Shown: piece after piece, positions 7,570-14,814 of the stretch
How the letters are laid out: each line of letters begins with the position of its first letter
Position numbering within the stretch: the first letter of the stretch is position 1
Source: an uncultured Prevotella sp.
GTDB lineage: Bacteria > Bacteroidota > Bacteroidia > Bacteroidales > Bacteroidaceae
Direction: 5' to 3'
Length of the DNA: 16,515 nt
Assembly (NCBI GenBank): GCA_900548745.1
Contig: URLQ01000056.1
Location: forward strand, 1 to 16,515
The notes under the pieces: generated by a model
Told to the model about the DNA's origin: nothing
Seen by the model: the letters and a program-made list of their open reading frames with translations, nothing else
The model's database searches: none
Made by a program: the position numbers and the translations under genes

Positions 7570-7634
7570 AGAAATTCGGTAACTTTCTCATAGAAATTAC
7601 GTAACTTTCCCATAGAAATTCGGTAACTTTCTAA
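7569..7634. repeat. Three tandem 22-bp direct repeats
   Basis: Copies lie at 7569-7590, 7591-7612 and 7613-7634 with no spacing. The unit is TAGAAATTCGGTAACTTTCT plus two variable bases. Copies 1 and 3 differ at one base; copy 2 has AC for CG in the middle, creating the palindrome TTACGTAA, and CC for CT near the end. The array sits between ybeY and the small membrane protein gene, about 77 bp upstream of that gene's -7 element. The period is close to two helical turns, which would put all copies on one face of the DNA, as at operator arrays. No reading frame is present. Function unknown. Confidence 0.85.
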
Positions 7635-7710
7635 TTTAAGTGCTGCCTGTCGATATGCTTATTTAACAAACAAACTTTTGCACTTGAACATTTTGTGCAC
7701 AAAGCTTACC

Positions 7711-7718
7711 TATCTTTG
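7711..7718 (+). promoter_or_regulatory. -7 promoter element (TATCTTTG) of the small membrane protein gene
   Basis: TATCTTTG matches TAnnTTTG, 43 nt before the start codon at 7762. A TTTG at 7692-7695 lies upstream, but with a 15-nt spacer it is shorter than the 20 nt seen at the two best promoters of this window. Confidence 0.5.
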
Positions 7719-7761
7719 CATCAGAAATATTAAACGAAAATAATATAGAAAGGACAAAGAT

Positions 7762-8055
7762 ATGGAAAAGAACATTATTTTGACAGCAGATACTGCTACA
7801 GAGAACAAGGCATTTGAGCTTACAGAACTTGTAAAAGGTATTGCTGGGTGGTTTTCCACTCCAGTGCGACTGCTCGCATCCTACTATTCTTCTATATTGG
7901 GGAAAAAGGTTTCTGTGCGCCAGATGTGGCTGCTGGTAGAAGTGCAGACAGCATTCTTTGCAGGTATATTTCCTGTGGATATGAGCATTGTGTTGCGTCT
8001 GATGTTCGTGGCATGGTTCTTTATGGCTGTTATGCGTTGCAAAAAGGCAATGTGA
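7762..8055 (+). CDS. Small hypothetical membrane protein
   Basis: A 97-residue protein that I do not recognise. The first 50 residues are polar to amphipathic (LTELVKGIAGWFSTPVRLLA is a likely amphipathic stretch). The second half has two hydrophobic segments, about 56-70 and 74-91, separated by Pro-Val-Asp, and it ends in a basic tail (RCKK). This suggests a small inner-membrane protein with a hairpin anchor. Reasons to call it real: a -7 element at the right distance, an AAAGGA purine run 7 nt before the ATG, uncommon in this window, and a hairpin terminator just after the stop. No enzyme or toxin motif is visible. It stands alone between ybeY and the convergent DUF805 gene. Confidence 0.65.
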   Translation: MEKNIILTADTATENKAFELTELVKGIAGWFSTPVRLLASYYSSILGKKVSVRQMWLLVEVQTAFFAGIFPVDMSIVLRLMFVAWFFMAVMRCKKAM

Positions 8056-8075
8056 CAAATGCCCAATCAGATAAA

Positions 8076-8119
8076 AATAGCATATCGGGACGAAGCGTCA
8101 TTCTTTCCGATATGCTATT
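8076..8119. terminator. Bidirectional terminator between convergent genes
   Basis: A perfect 13-bp stem (8076-8088 with 8107-8119) encloses a small inner hairpin GACG-AAG-CGTC (8089-8099). On the minus strand the stem runs into five T, a good intrinsic terminator for the DUF805 gene. On the plus strand it lies 21 bp past the small membrane protein gene and is followed by a mixed T-rich run. Confidence 0.7.
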
Positions 8120-8186
8120 CCTTTATTATATAGGGCTGTAATTGTTTTACCTATATATTTATTCCTTTAATGTTTGGAGATAAGCG

Positions 8187-8621
8187 TCATTTGCTGTCTT
8201 TCGTACATAAGTATAAGGTATATACGAGTAGAATGGCAGATATGGTGTTCAGTATTATTCCTGTGTAACTCGCAATCTCTGGTGAAGTGAATTTGCTTAG
8301 CAGGGGAGCAAGAAAAGCAACACCAGCAAAGACAAGGATACATACCGGTAGCGTGTTTGACTTTCTTATGTCGTGCATTCTCCGACACATGCAGGAGATA
8401 TTCACTATTAAGAAGTATGCACTAAGTAGGGTAAAGATAAAGTCTATATCCTCATTGCCCCATATCTTCTCTGTTAATACATAAGAAAACGCATCTATTA
8501 TGGCAGACATGACAACGCATATCGCTGTTGTATACCAGAATTCTGACCGCTTTGCTCTTCCAGCGGTGCTTGTCGCTTTGTTAAATTGAAATGTTTTTAC
8601 TAATGTTTCCTTGAATGTCAT
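8187..8621 (-). CDS. DUF805 family inner-membrane protein
   Basis: A 144-residue membrane protein of the DUF805 (YhaH-like) family. The family signature GRAKRSEFWY is at 21-30, close after the N-terminal Phe-rich segment, and RRMHDI follows at 80-85, as in other members. Hydrophobic segments lie near 31-50, 60-79, 92-108 and 118-138, giving about four transmembrane helices. The molecular role of the family is not established. The ATG at 8621 gives the normal spacing to the GRxxRxEFW motif. I see no clear TAnnTTTG element in the upstream gap. It converges with the small membrane protein gene across the hairpin at 8076-8119. Confidence 0.85.
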   Translation of the reverse strand: MTFKETLVKTFQFNKATSTAGRAKRSEFWYTTAICVVMSAIIDAFSYVLTEKIWGNEDIDFIFTLLSAYFLIVNISCMCRRMHDIRKSNTLPVCILVFAGVAFLAPLLSKFTSPEIASYTGIILNTISAILLVYTLYLCTKDSK

Positions 8622-8775
8622 ATACTATAAAATTATTTGATTTGCCGATTTATGCAAGAACTGACGTGTTGAATGATATTGCTAATGATGTAATATCTTC
8701 CGTTCCAATAATCTGATTTGTGTTTTATCGCTTCTGTTCTTCAATATAAAAGGTTTAAGTAGTTGTTGCTATAAT

Positions 8776-8824
8776 AACAATCCATTTGATATCTGTAGTG
8801 TTTATAGATACCAAATGGATTGTT
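8776..8824. terminator. Long hairpin downstream of the S46 peptidase gene
   Basis: Inverted repeat with a 13-bp perfect outer stem (8776-8788 with 8812-8824), one mismatch, then 5 more pairs (8790-8794 with 8806-8810). It lies 13 bp past the peptidase stop codon on the minus strand. The T-tract after the stem is broken (TTATTATAG on the minus strand), so it may act as a 3'-end stabiliser as much as a terminator. The rest of 8622-8775 holds nothing I can identify. Confidence 0.6.
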
Positions 8825-8837
8825 TAATTTAGATATG

Positions 8838-10961
8838 TTATTTCACGCCTAACTCCTTAAGCAGACGGTCTGCGTGTCCCCATTTGTCCATGAGATAAAG
8901 CATGTAGCGGATGTCAACACCGATACAGCGTGCAAGAACACGGTCGAAGTGGATATCACTTGAGAGAGAATCCCAGTTACCGTCGAAAGCAAGACCGAGA
9001 AGGTTTCCGTTGCCGTCAAACATAGGAGAGCCGGAGTTACCGCCAGTGATATCGTTGTTGGTCAGGAAGCAGAGCTGCATCTTGCCGGTTGTCTTGTCAG
9101 CATATTTGCCGAAGTCCTTAGCTCCCATCAGTTCGTGCATGATAGGCTCAGCGTAGTAGTCAACAAACTTGTCGCCGGTCTTCATCTTTTCAACGATGCT
9201 TTCTGCTGTAGTGTAGTAACCAGCAGGCTTGCCGCCAACGTTCAGGTTCTTCACCTGACCATAGCTCAGACGCATTGTGAAGTTGGCATCGCTATAGTGT
9301 GGCAGATCCATCTCCATACGAATCTTGGCATCGCAGAGGTAACGCTCCTGCTGCTCAATGTCCTTGCTTACAGCAGTAATCTGTTCCTTGAGCTGGTCGA
9401 AGATGTCCTTTATATCCATAGCGTACTGCACTCCAGGGTCATTCTTGTAGCCCTTCTTGTTGAAGAAAATCTTCTTGCCGCTCTTCATGAGGATAGACTT
9501 GTCGTAGAGATAGTCTACATATTTGGCATAGTCTCCACCGAAGTCTTTGTCAACAGTAGCATAGAAGGCAGGCAGATGCTTTGCATCCACGTGCTCACGG
9601 TAGTTCTTCATGAGGGCAGCCATAACATCCTTGTCGAGAGCCTCGTCCCACTCCTTGCTGTTGTCGTCAAATACGACATACTGCTTTGCAGGCTTGTCCT
9701 TCGGGCCCTTCACTTCCATGCCGTTCAGAATCCTTGCTGCACGAGTGTTGAACTCGCTGGTATTGCGGAATGTCTCAGCCCAGTTGGTATAAACATAATA
9801 TGTACCGATACGCTTTGCATACAGCTCCTTCATCTTGTCGAAGTCGAGCTTTCCTTTCAGATAGCCAGTGCTGTCCTGGTAAGCCTTGATACGCTGTTCA
9901 AACTCCTGCTTCTGACGGATGATGCCTATAGAGTCGATACACTTGTTCATACCGATAGAGTTCTTCCAGTAGTTGGAGCTTTGTGCATACTTGGAGTCGT
10001 ATTTGATACGTACAGCCTCGTCAGCACGCATGTGGCGCTGCATAATATCCTGCTTGACGCCACGAACCTGTGCTCTTGGAGCATTCTGAGCATCGCGGCG
10101 CTCCTTGATACCGTATGAAGAGAGATAACGGCTTGTAGAACCCGGGTAGCCCACAGTCATGGCGAAGTCACCCTCTTTATATCCGTCGAGAGAAACCTTT
10201 GACCAGTGTTTCGGGTGGTAAGGCACATTGTCCTTGGAGTATGCTGCCGGTCCGTTGGTCTTAGGGTCAGCATAGATACGGAATACAGAGTAGTCGCAAG
10301 TCTGGCGTGGCCACATCCAGTTGTCCGTCTCGCCACCGTATTTTCCCATTGACTTAGGAACGGTGAATACGAGTCGCACGTCGTTGAAGTCGCGGTATGT
10401 AGTAGCATAGAACTTGTTACCCTCATAGTAAGGCTTGATTTCAAGGCGCAGAGTAGAGTCCTGTGCCTTGATGTCTTTCGACATCACGTTTTCTACAGAA
10501 TCGATAAAAGCAGACTGCTTGTCGATAGGCAGGTCGTAGAGTCCTTTCTTGCGCAGCTCTTCAGTAATATCTTTCTGTTCCACCATGAAGCTGACGAAAG
10601 TGTCTTCGTTAGGCAGCTCCTCTTCAAACGACTTGGCATAGAAGCCATTCAGCATGTAGTCATGTTCCACAGTAGAGTGGGAGCGTATAGCCTCAAAGCC
10701 ACAGTGGTGGTTGGTGAATACGAGTCCGTCTGGTGATACTACCACTCCGGAGCAATAGCCTGAGAAGTTGATAACAGATTTCATAATGGCGTTGTCGCCA
10801 CTGTAGAGTCCGTCGTATGGCAGGTTGAAGCCATACTCTTTCATCTGGTTATACACTGCGTCAGGAAGATTGTAGAGAGTCCACATACCCTCATCGGCAT
10901 TAGCCTGCAGGGTGGACAATGCCATCATTCCGGCGAAAAGGATTGAAGTTTTCTTTTTCAT
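8838..10961 (-). CDS. S46 family serine peptidase, DPP7-type dipeptidyl peptidase
   Basis: A secreted exopeptidase that should release dipeptides from oligopeptide N-termini, helping an amino-acid-fermenting or saccharolytic cell use peptides. I chose the ATG at 10961 (707 residues), not the in-frame ATG at 11018: it starts a proper signal peptide (MKKKTSILFAGMMALSTLQA, cleavage near 20-22), and the promoter -7 element lies between the two. The chymotrypsin-like fold shows TNHHCGF (His85/His86; His86 aligns with the His of TAAHC) and GGNSGSP with Ser643. The residue 18 after that Ser decides specificity in the family: Arg gives DPP11 (Asp/Glu), Gly gives DPP7 (hydrophobic). Here it is Gly661 in LAFDGNWD, so I infer DPP7-like. 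Length fits the family (about 710). It has its own promoter and hairpin and is monocistronic. Confidence 0.93.
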   Translation of the reverse strand: MKKKTSILFAGMMALSTLQANADEGMWTLYNLPDAVYNQMKEYGFNLPYDGLYSGDNAIMKSVINFSGYCSGVVVSPDGLVFTNHHCGFEAIRSHSTVEHDYMLNGFYAKSFEEELPNEDTFVSFMVEQKDITEELRKKGLYDLPIDKQSAFIDSVENVMSKDIKAQDSTLRLEIKPYYEGNKFYATTYRDFNDVRLVFTVPKSMGKYGGETDNWMWPRQTCDYSVFRIYADPKTNGPAAYSKDNVPYHPKHWSKVSLDGYKEGDFAMTVGYPGSTSRYLSSYGIKERRDAQNAPRAQVRGVKQDIMQRHMRADEAVRIKYDSKYAQSSNYWKNSIGMNKCIDSIGIIRQKQEFEQRIKAYQDSTGYLKGKLDFDKMKELYAKRIGTYYVYTNWAETFRNTSEFNTRAARILNGMEVKGPKDKPAKQYVVFDDNSKEWDEALDKDVMAALMKNYREHVDAKHLPAFYATVDKDFGGDYAKYVDYLYDKSILMKSGKKIFFNKKGYKNDPGVQYAMDIKDIFDQLKEQITAVSKDIEQQERYLCDAKIRMEMDLPHYSDANFTMRLSYGQVKNLNVGGKPAGYYTTAESIVEKMKTGDKFVDYYAEPIMHELMGAKDFGKYADKTTGKMQLCFLTNNDITGGNSGSPMFDGNGNLLGLAFDGNWDSLSSDIHFDRVLARCIGVDIRYMLYLMDKWGHADRLLKELGVK

Positions 10962-10987
10962 ATATGTGTCATTAATGATATTTTCGG

Positions 10988-11018
10988 CAAATTTACGGTT
11001 TTTTATTCCATATATCAA
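10988..11018 (-). promoter_or_regulatory. Promoter of the S46 peptidase gene
   Basis: On the minus strand TTG (11018-11016), then 20 nt, then TAAATTTG (10995-10988), a full match to the Bacteroidota -33/-7 pattern. The -7 element is 26 nt before the ATG at 10961, giving a short leader. It rules against the longer reading frame that starts at 11018. Confidence 0.65.
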
Positions 11019-11029
11019 TATTTAATGTA

Positions 11030-11079
11030 AAAAAACAGAGGTCTTGCTTCTGTTTTTATTTGCAAAACCTCTGTTTTTT
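11030..11079 (-). terminator. Terminator of the SpmAB-flippase operon, with two alternative stems
   Basis: Perfect 13-bp inverted repeat (11030-11042 with 11067-11079) and a 24-nt loop; on the minus strand it ends in about seven T. Inside the loop, 11049-11057 repeats part of the outer arm and can pair with 11031-11039 (9 bp), so two stems compete for the same T-rich arm. It lies 33 bp past the flippase stop codon and just upstream of the peptidase promoter, insulating that gene. Confidence 0.75.
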
Positions 11080-11112
11080 GTATATATCGGGAATGATTTG
11101 TACAGAATCCGT

Positions 11113-12612
11113 TTATTTCCTGAATCTTTTCCCTATTACGGGCAGACTGCTCAGCGGGAAGTCTTTCTTTATTATATAAGCAATGAAGAGAATGCCGAGC
11201 AGGGTGTTGACAACGAGTGCAAGAGGCAGAGACAGGTTCTTGTTGGCTGCCGTCATGCAGAAATACAACACCACGGTGATAAGGACATATACGAGGATCT
11301 CCTTCATCGGATAATTGATAGGGTATTTCTTTTGTCCTACGAAATATGAGATGACCATCGCTGTGCCGTAGCCGGCAAAGCCTGCCCATGCACATGCCAT
11401 ATAGCCATACTTCGGAACGAAGATGACGTTGACGGCGATGAGCACGATACATCCAATGCCGGAGAAATAAGCTCCCCAGATAGTCTTGTCTATCAGCTTG
11501 TACCAGAAGGAGAGGTTGAAATATACTCCCATCATTATCTCGGCAGCCATGACGATAGGCACGACCTTCAGACCATCCCAATAGTCCCTGCCGATGATGT
11601 GGCGCAGAACATCCATATATCCGACAACCACCAAGAATGCAAGCAGGGTGAAGATGATGAAGTATTTCATTGCCTTGGCATAGGTATCGCGGTTGTCCTT
11701 GTCTTTGGACTTTCCGAATACGAACGGTTCGTAGGCATATCGGAAAGCCTGTGTTATCATAGCCATAATCATGGCAATCTTACTTGCCGCACCATAGATG
11801 CCGAGTTGTGTGTGGGCATCGGGGCCGGTGTATATCTTAGGAAACAGAATCTTGTCTGCCGTCTGGTTCAGTATCCCGGCGATGCCGAGTACAAGGATAG
11901 GCCAGCTATAAGAGAACATACGCTTCAGAAGATCCTTGTCGAACGAGTATCTCTGGCAGAACAGCTCCTTCCAGAAGAAGAACGTAAGGACTGCCGAGCA
12001 GAAGAGGTTGATATAGAAGGCATATCCAGCACCTATCGTCGGATTGTATATCTGTGCGATGAAGCCTGTTCCTTCGTTGCTGTCATAAATATTAGGCAGT
12101 ATAAGGAAGAACACGAGGTTCAGGGCAATAGCCATAAAGATATTGAGCATCTTCAGAGCGGCGAACTTGATAGGGCGTTTCTTGTATCTGAGATAGGCAA
12201 ACGGTATACATTGGAATGCGTCAATTGCCACTGTGATTGCCATGACCCAGATGTATGACTTATGGTCCTGATACCCCATAAACGCAGAAATTGGGTTTAT
12301 GAACAGCAGAACGAGGATGACGAACAGCAGGGAGGTGAAGCCGACGCTGATGAGAGTGGTAGTATACACCTTCTGCGGGTTCTCGTTTTCCTTATTTGCA
12401 AAGCGGAAGAAGGTCGTCTCCATACCGTATGTAAGGATAACCATCAGGAGAGCCGTATATGCATAGACGTTTGTGATGACTCCATATCCGCCACTTGCCG
12501 CAGATAGTTTAGCCGTGTAGAGCGGCACGAGAAGATAATTGAGGAATCTTCCTACAATACTGCTAAGTCCGTAGATGGCGGTGTCCTTAGCGAGAGATTT
12601 TAAACTTGCCAT
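11113..12612 (-). CDS. Oligosaccharide flippase / polysaccharide biosynthesis membrane protein
   Basis: A 499-residue polytopic membrane protein of the MATE-like polysaccharide transporter superfamily (Wzx/MurJ-like). It would move lipid-linked glycans across the inner membrane. The N-terminus (SLAKDTAIYGLSSIVGRFLN, then LLVPLYT) is typical of the family, in which an amphipathic start leads into TM1 and a Pro in LVPLYT. Around 12-14 hydrophobic segments run along the whole length, and an ETTFFRF motif near 65 follows TM2, as in many Bacteroidota flippases. The basic C-terminus ends in GKRFRK. No glycosyltransferases are adjacent, so it is an orphan flippase and may serve a general lipid-linked substrate. 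It begins 24 bp after the SpmAB-like gene and shares its transcript. The exact substrate is unknown. Confidence 0.87.
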   Translation of the reverse strand: MASLKSLAKDTAIYGLSSIVGRFLNYLLVPLYTAKLSAASGGYGVITNVYAYTALLMVILTYGMETTFFRFANKENENPQKVYTTTLISVGFTSLLFVILVLLFINPISAFMGYQDHKSYIWVMAITVAIDAFQCIPFAYLRYKKRPIKFAALKMLNIFMAIALNLVFFLILPNIYDSNEGTGFIAQIYNPTIGAGYAFYINLFCSAVLTFFFWKELFCQRYSFDKDLLKRMFSYSWPILVLGIAGILNQTADKILFPKIYTGPDAHTQLGIYGAASKIAMIMAMITQAFRYAYEPFVFGKSKDKDNRDTYAKAMKYFIIFTLLAFLVVVGYMDVLRHIIGRDYWDGLKVVPIVMAAEIMMGVYFNLSFWYKLIDKTIWGAYFSGIGCIVLIAVNVIFVPKYGYMACAWAGFAGYGTAMVISYFVGQKKYPINYPMKEILVYVLITVVLYFCMTAANKNLSLPLALVVNTLLGILFIAYIIKKDFPLSSLPVIGKRFRK

Positions 12613-12636
12613 AATATATAAATTGTCTTTTTACTT

Positions 12637-13866
12637 TTAGAAGAACATGTAGCAGATGGCTATTGCCGCTATCACTCCGGCAAGGTCTGCAAGCAGACCG
12701 CAAGCCACAGCATGTCTTGTATATCTGATTCCCACACTGCCGAAATATACGGCAAGGATGTAGAATGTGGTATCGGTAGAACCTTGGAAAATACAGCTCA
12801 GCCTGCCAACGAAAGAGTCAGCACCGTATGTTGTCATGGCATCTACCATCATGCCACGTGCGCCGCTGCCGGAGAGAGGCTTCATAAGGGCTGTAGGCAG
12901 CGCACCAACGAAATCTGTGTTTCCTCCACATGCCTCCACACACCATTTGATGCCGTTTATCATCATGTCCATGGCTCCCGATGCTCTGAAAACACCGATA
13001 CCGACAAGGATAGCCACGAGATAAGGGATAATGCGCACGGCAGTCTGGAAACCTTCTTTAGCTCCCTCGATAAAGGCGTCGTACACATTCACCTTCTTCC
13101 TTACTCCGGCAAGGATAAAGCCGACGATGATAGTCATCAGGAGAATGTTGGCAACGGTGGTGCTGACAATGTTCATCTGGTCTTTGTCGAGTTGTCCGAA
13201 GCCCCATATAATAGCAGCGACAACAGCACACATGCCTCCAACGGTAAGAATCATTACCTTGTTGAGCAGGTTTATGCGCTGATAGAGACTTGTTATTATT
13301 ATTCCGGATATAGTGGAGAAGAACGTGGCGAGAAGGATTGGTATGAATATGTCCGTAGGCTGTGCTGCTCCCAGCTGTGCCCTATACACCATTATGCTCA
13401 CGGGGATAAGAGTAAGTCCGCTGGTGTTAAGGACAAGGAACATAATCATAGGATTCGTCGCTGTGTCCTTCTTCGTGTTCAGCTGCTGCAGTTGTTCCAT
13501 CGCCTTCAGTCCGAGTGGCGTTGCCGCATTGTCGAGTCCGAGCATGTTTGCCGCAATATTCATGAATATGGAGCCGGTGACAGGATGTCCCTTCGGAATG
13601 TCGGGGAAGAGCTTGCAGAAAACAGGAGACAGCAGTCTTGCCAAGGCATTCACCATGCCGCCTTTCTCTCCAATCTTCATTATGCCGAGCCATAGAGACA
13701 GCACGCCAGTAAGTCCGAGGGAAATCTCGAAAGCGGTCTTTGACGACTCGAAAGTGGAATTCATCATTGCCGGGAAGACATCAAAATCCCCCATTATTAC
13801 AAGTCTTACCAATGCGATGATAAAGGCAATGACGAAAAAGGCTATCCAAATATAATTTAATACCAT
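12637..13866 (-). CDS. Nucleoside recognition (Gate) domain protein, fused SpmA-SpmB type
   Basis: A 409-residue membrane protein joining two Gate domains. The first half (about 1-190) has MNIAANMLGLDNAATPLGLK (102-121), the core of SpmA of spore formers. The second half (about 205-409) has LPTALMKPLSGSGARGMM and FQGSTDTTFY, the core of SpmB. In Bacillus the two are separate proteins needed for spore core dehydration; this organism group does not sporulate, so the role must differ, and small-molecule or nucleoside transport is only a family-level guess. Around ten hydrophobic segments are visible, without a cleavable signal peptide. The ATG at 13866 follows a -7 element by 29 nt. The flippase gene starts 24 bp downstream. 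Confidence 0.88.
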   Translation of the reverse strand: MVLNYIWIAFFVIAFIIALVRLVIMGDFDVFPAMMNSTFESSKTAFEISLGLTGVLSLWLGIMKIGEKGGMVNALARLLSPVFCKLFPDIPKGHPVTGSIFMNIAANMLGLDNAATPLGLKAMEQLQQLNTKKDTATNPMIMFLVLNTSGLTLIPVSIMVYRAQLGAAQPTDIFIPILLATFFSTISGIIITSLYQRINLLNKVMILTVGGMCAVVAAIIWGFGQLDKDQMNIVSTTVANILLMTIIVGFILAGVRKKVNVYDAFIEGAKEGFQTAVRIIPYLVAILVGIGVFRASGAMDMMINGIKWCVEACGGNTDFVGALPTALMKPLSGSGARGMMVDAMTTYGADSFVGRLSCIFQGSTDTTFYILAVYFGSVGIRYTRHAVACGLLADLAGVIAAIAICYMFF

Positions 13867-13895
13867 ACTGCTCCAATATATTGTTTTAGAATTTG

Positions 13896-13903
13896 CAAAT
13901 ATA
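13896..13903 (-). promoter_or_regulatory. -7 promoter element (TATATTTG) of the SpmAB-flippase operon
   Basis: TATATTTG on the minus strand, 29 nt before the SpmAB-like start codon. No TTTG is seen 20 nt upstream. It shares the 176-bp gap with the divergent dapB promoter. Confidence 0.5.
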
Positions 13904-13987
13904 GCATAAACTGCAGACTTATGCCACTTAGATTGGCTATTTATGCAAATTTAAGTTGAAAATCAGCAGGATAAAAACTAAAATCAT

Positions 13988-13995
13988 TATATTTG
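13988..13995 (+). promoter_or_regulatory. -7 promoter element (TATATTTG) of dapB-lepB
   Basis: TATATTTG, identical to the divergent element at 13896-13903, lies 47 nt before the dapB ATG. The upstream partner is not clear; the nearest TTG (13956-13958) is too far. Confidence 0.5.
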
Positions 13996-14042
13996 CACGT
14001 TAAAAGCTACAATAATAAAAATAAAAACATATAATAAGGATT

Positions 14043-14801
14043 ATGAAAATAGCATTGATAGGCTACGGAAAGATGGGCAGGATGATAGAACAGATTGCCA
14101 AGGATCGTGGTCATGAAATAGTAAGCATCATAGATGTTGACAACCAACAGGATTTTGACAGCGAGGCATTCAAGAGTGCTGATGTGGCTATCGAGTTTAC
14201 CAATCCCACAGCGGCATACGGCAACTACCTGAAGGCTTTCAAGAATAACGTTAAGGTCGTTTCCGGTTCTACCGGCTGGATGAAGGATCATGGTGATGAT
14301 GTGCGTCAGATGTGTTCAGAGGAAGGTGGACAGACTTTGTTCTGGGCTTCCAACTTCTCTATTGGCGTTGCGATATTCTCTGCCGTGAACCGTTATCTCG
14401 CTAAGATAATGAATGGCTTCACACAGTATGATGTCCGTATGGAGGAAACCCACCACATTCACAAGCTTGATGCTCCGAGCGGCACGGCAATAACGCTTGC
14501 GGAAGATATAATAGACAATATAGACCGCAAAACTGACTGGGTGAAAGGCGTGCAGCGCCTTGCCGACGGCACCGTGGAAGGAACGAATGATGTGGCTGCC
14601 GACAAGCTCGCTATTGAGAGTATCCGCCGCGATGAGGTGCCAGGCATACATTCGGTAATATACGACAGCGATGCCGACAGCATAACAATCACTCATGATG
14701 CCCATTCAAGAAAGGGCTTCGCTCTCGGTGCTGTGCTCGCTGCAGAATATACCAAAGACCATAAAGGATTGCTGACAATAAGCGATATGTTCAAATTCTA
14801 A
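14043..14801 (+). CDS. dapB: 4-hydroxy-tetrahydrodipicolinate reductase
   Basis: A 252-residue cytoplasmic enzyme that reduces 4-hydroxy-tetrahydrodipicolinate with NAD(P)H, a step to diaminopimelate and lysine. The Rossmann motif GYGKMG is at 7-12. EFTNPT (51-56), SGSTGW (74-79) and ASNFSIG (102-108) are the usual cofactor and substrate loops. The catalytic block HHIHKLDAPSGTA (137-149) gives His137, His138 and Lys141 at the positions of E. coli His159, His160 and Lys163. It is about 20 residues shorter than the E. coli enzyme, mainly in the region before residue 50, which is normal in Bacteroidota. lepB follows after 13 bp, so they share an operon. Confidence 0.95.
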   Translation: MKIALIGYGKMGRMIEQIAKDRGHEIVSIIDVDNQQDFDSEAFKSADVAIEFTNPTAAYGNYLKAFKNNVKVVSGSTGWMKDHGDDVRQMCSEEGGQTLFWASNFSIGVAIFSAVNRYLAKIMNGFTQYDVRMEETHHIHKLDAPSGTAITLAEDIIDNIDRKTDWVKGVQRLADGTVEGTNDVAADKLAIESIRRDEVPGIHSVIYDSDADSITITHDAHSRKGFALGAVLAAEYTKDHKGLLTISDMFKF

Positions 14802-14814
14802 ATATTATTTCGAA

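Noticed and set aside
7569..7634. CRISPR array
   Set aside because: The 22-bp repeats are contiguous without spacers and no cas genes are present.
7848..8141. Alternative 97-codon frame overlapping the small membrane protein gene
   Set aside because: It has no promoter or upstream purine run of its own, runs through the terminator hairpin, and its composition is less regular than the 7762-8055 frame.
9135..10118. Open frame of 327 codons on the plus strand
   Set aside because: It is fully antisense to the S46 peptidase, whose motifs are clear. Its product is Leu/Val/His-rich without domain features, as expected from reading codons of the other strand.
10962..11018. N-terminal extension of the S46 peptidase from ATG 11018
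   Set aside because: It would put 19 charged residues before a standard signal peptide and would start inside the -33 element of the promoter.
11015..11581. Minus-strand open frame of 188 codons overlapping the flippase 3' end
   Set aside because: It lies in another frame over the flippase gene and its terminator, and has an Arg/His/Cys-rich composition typical of a shifted frame.
12712..13695. Open frame of 327 codons on the plus strand
   Set aside because: Antisense to the SpmAB-like gene. The product is Cys/His/Ser-rich with no motif or membrane segment.
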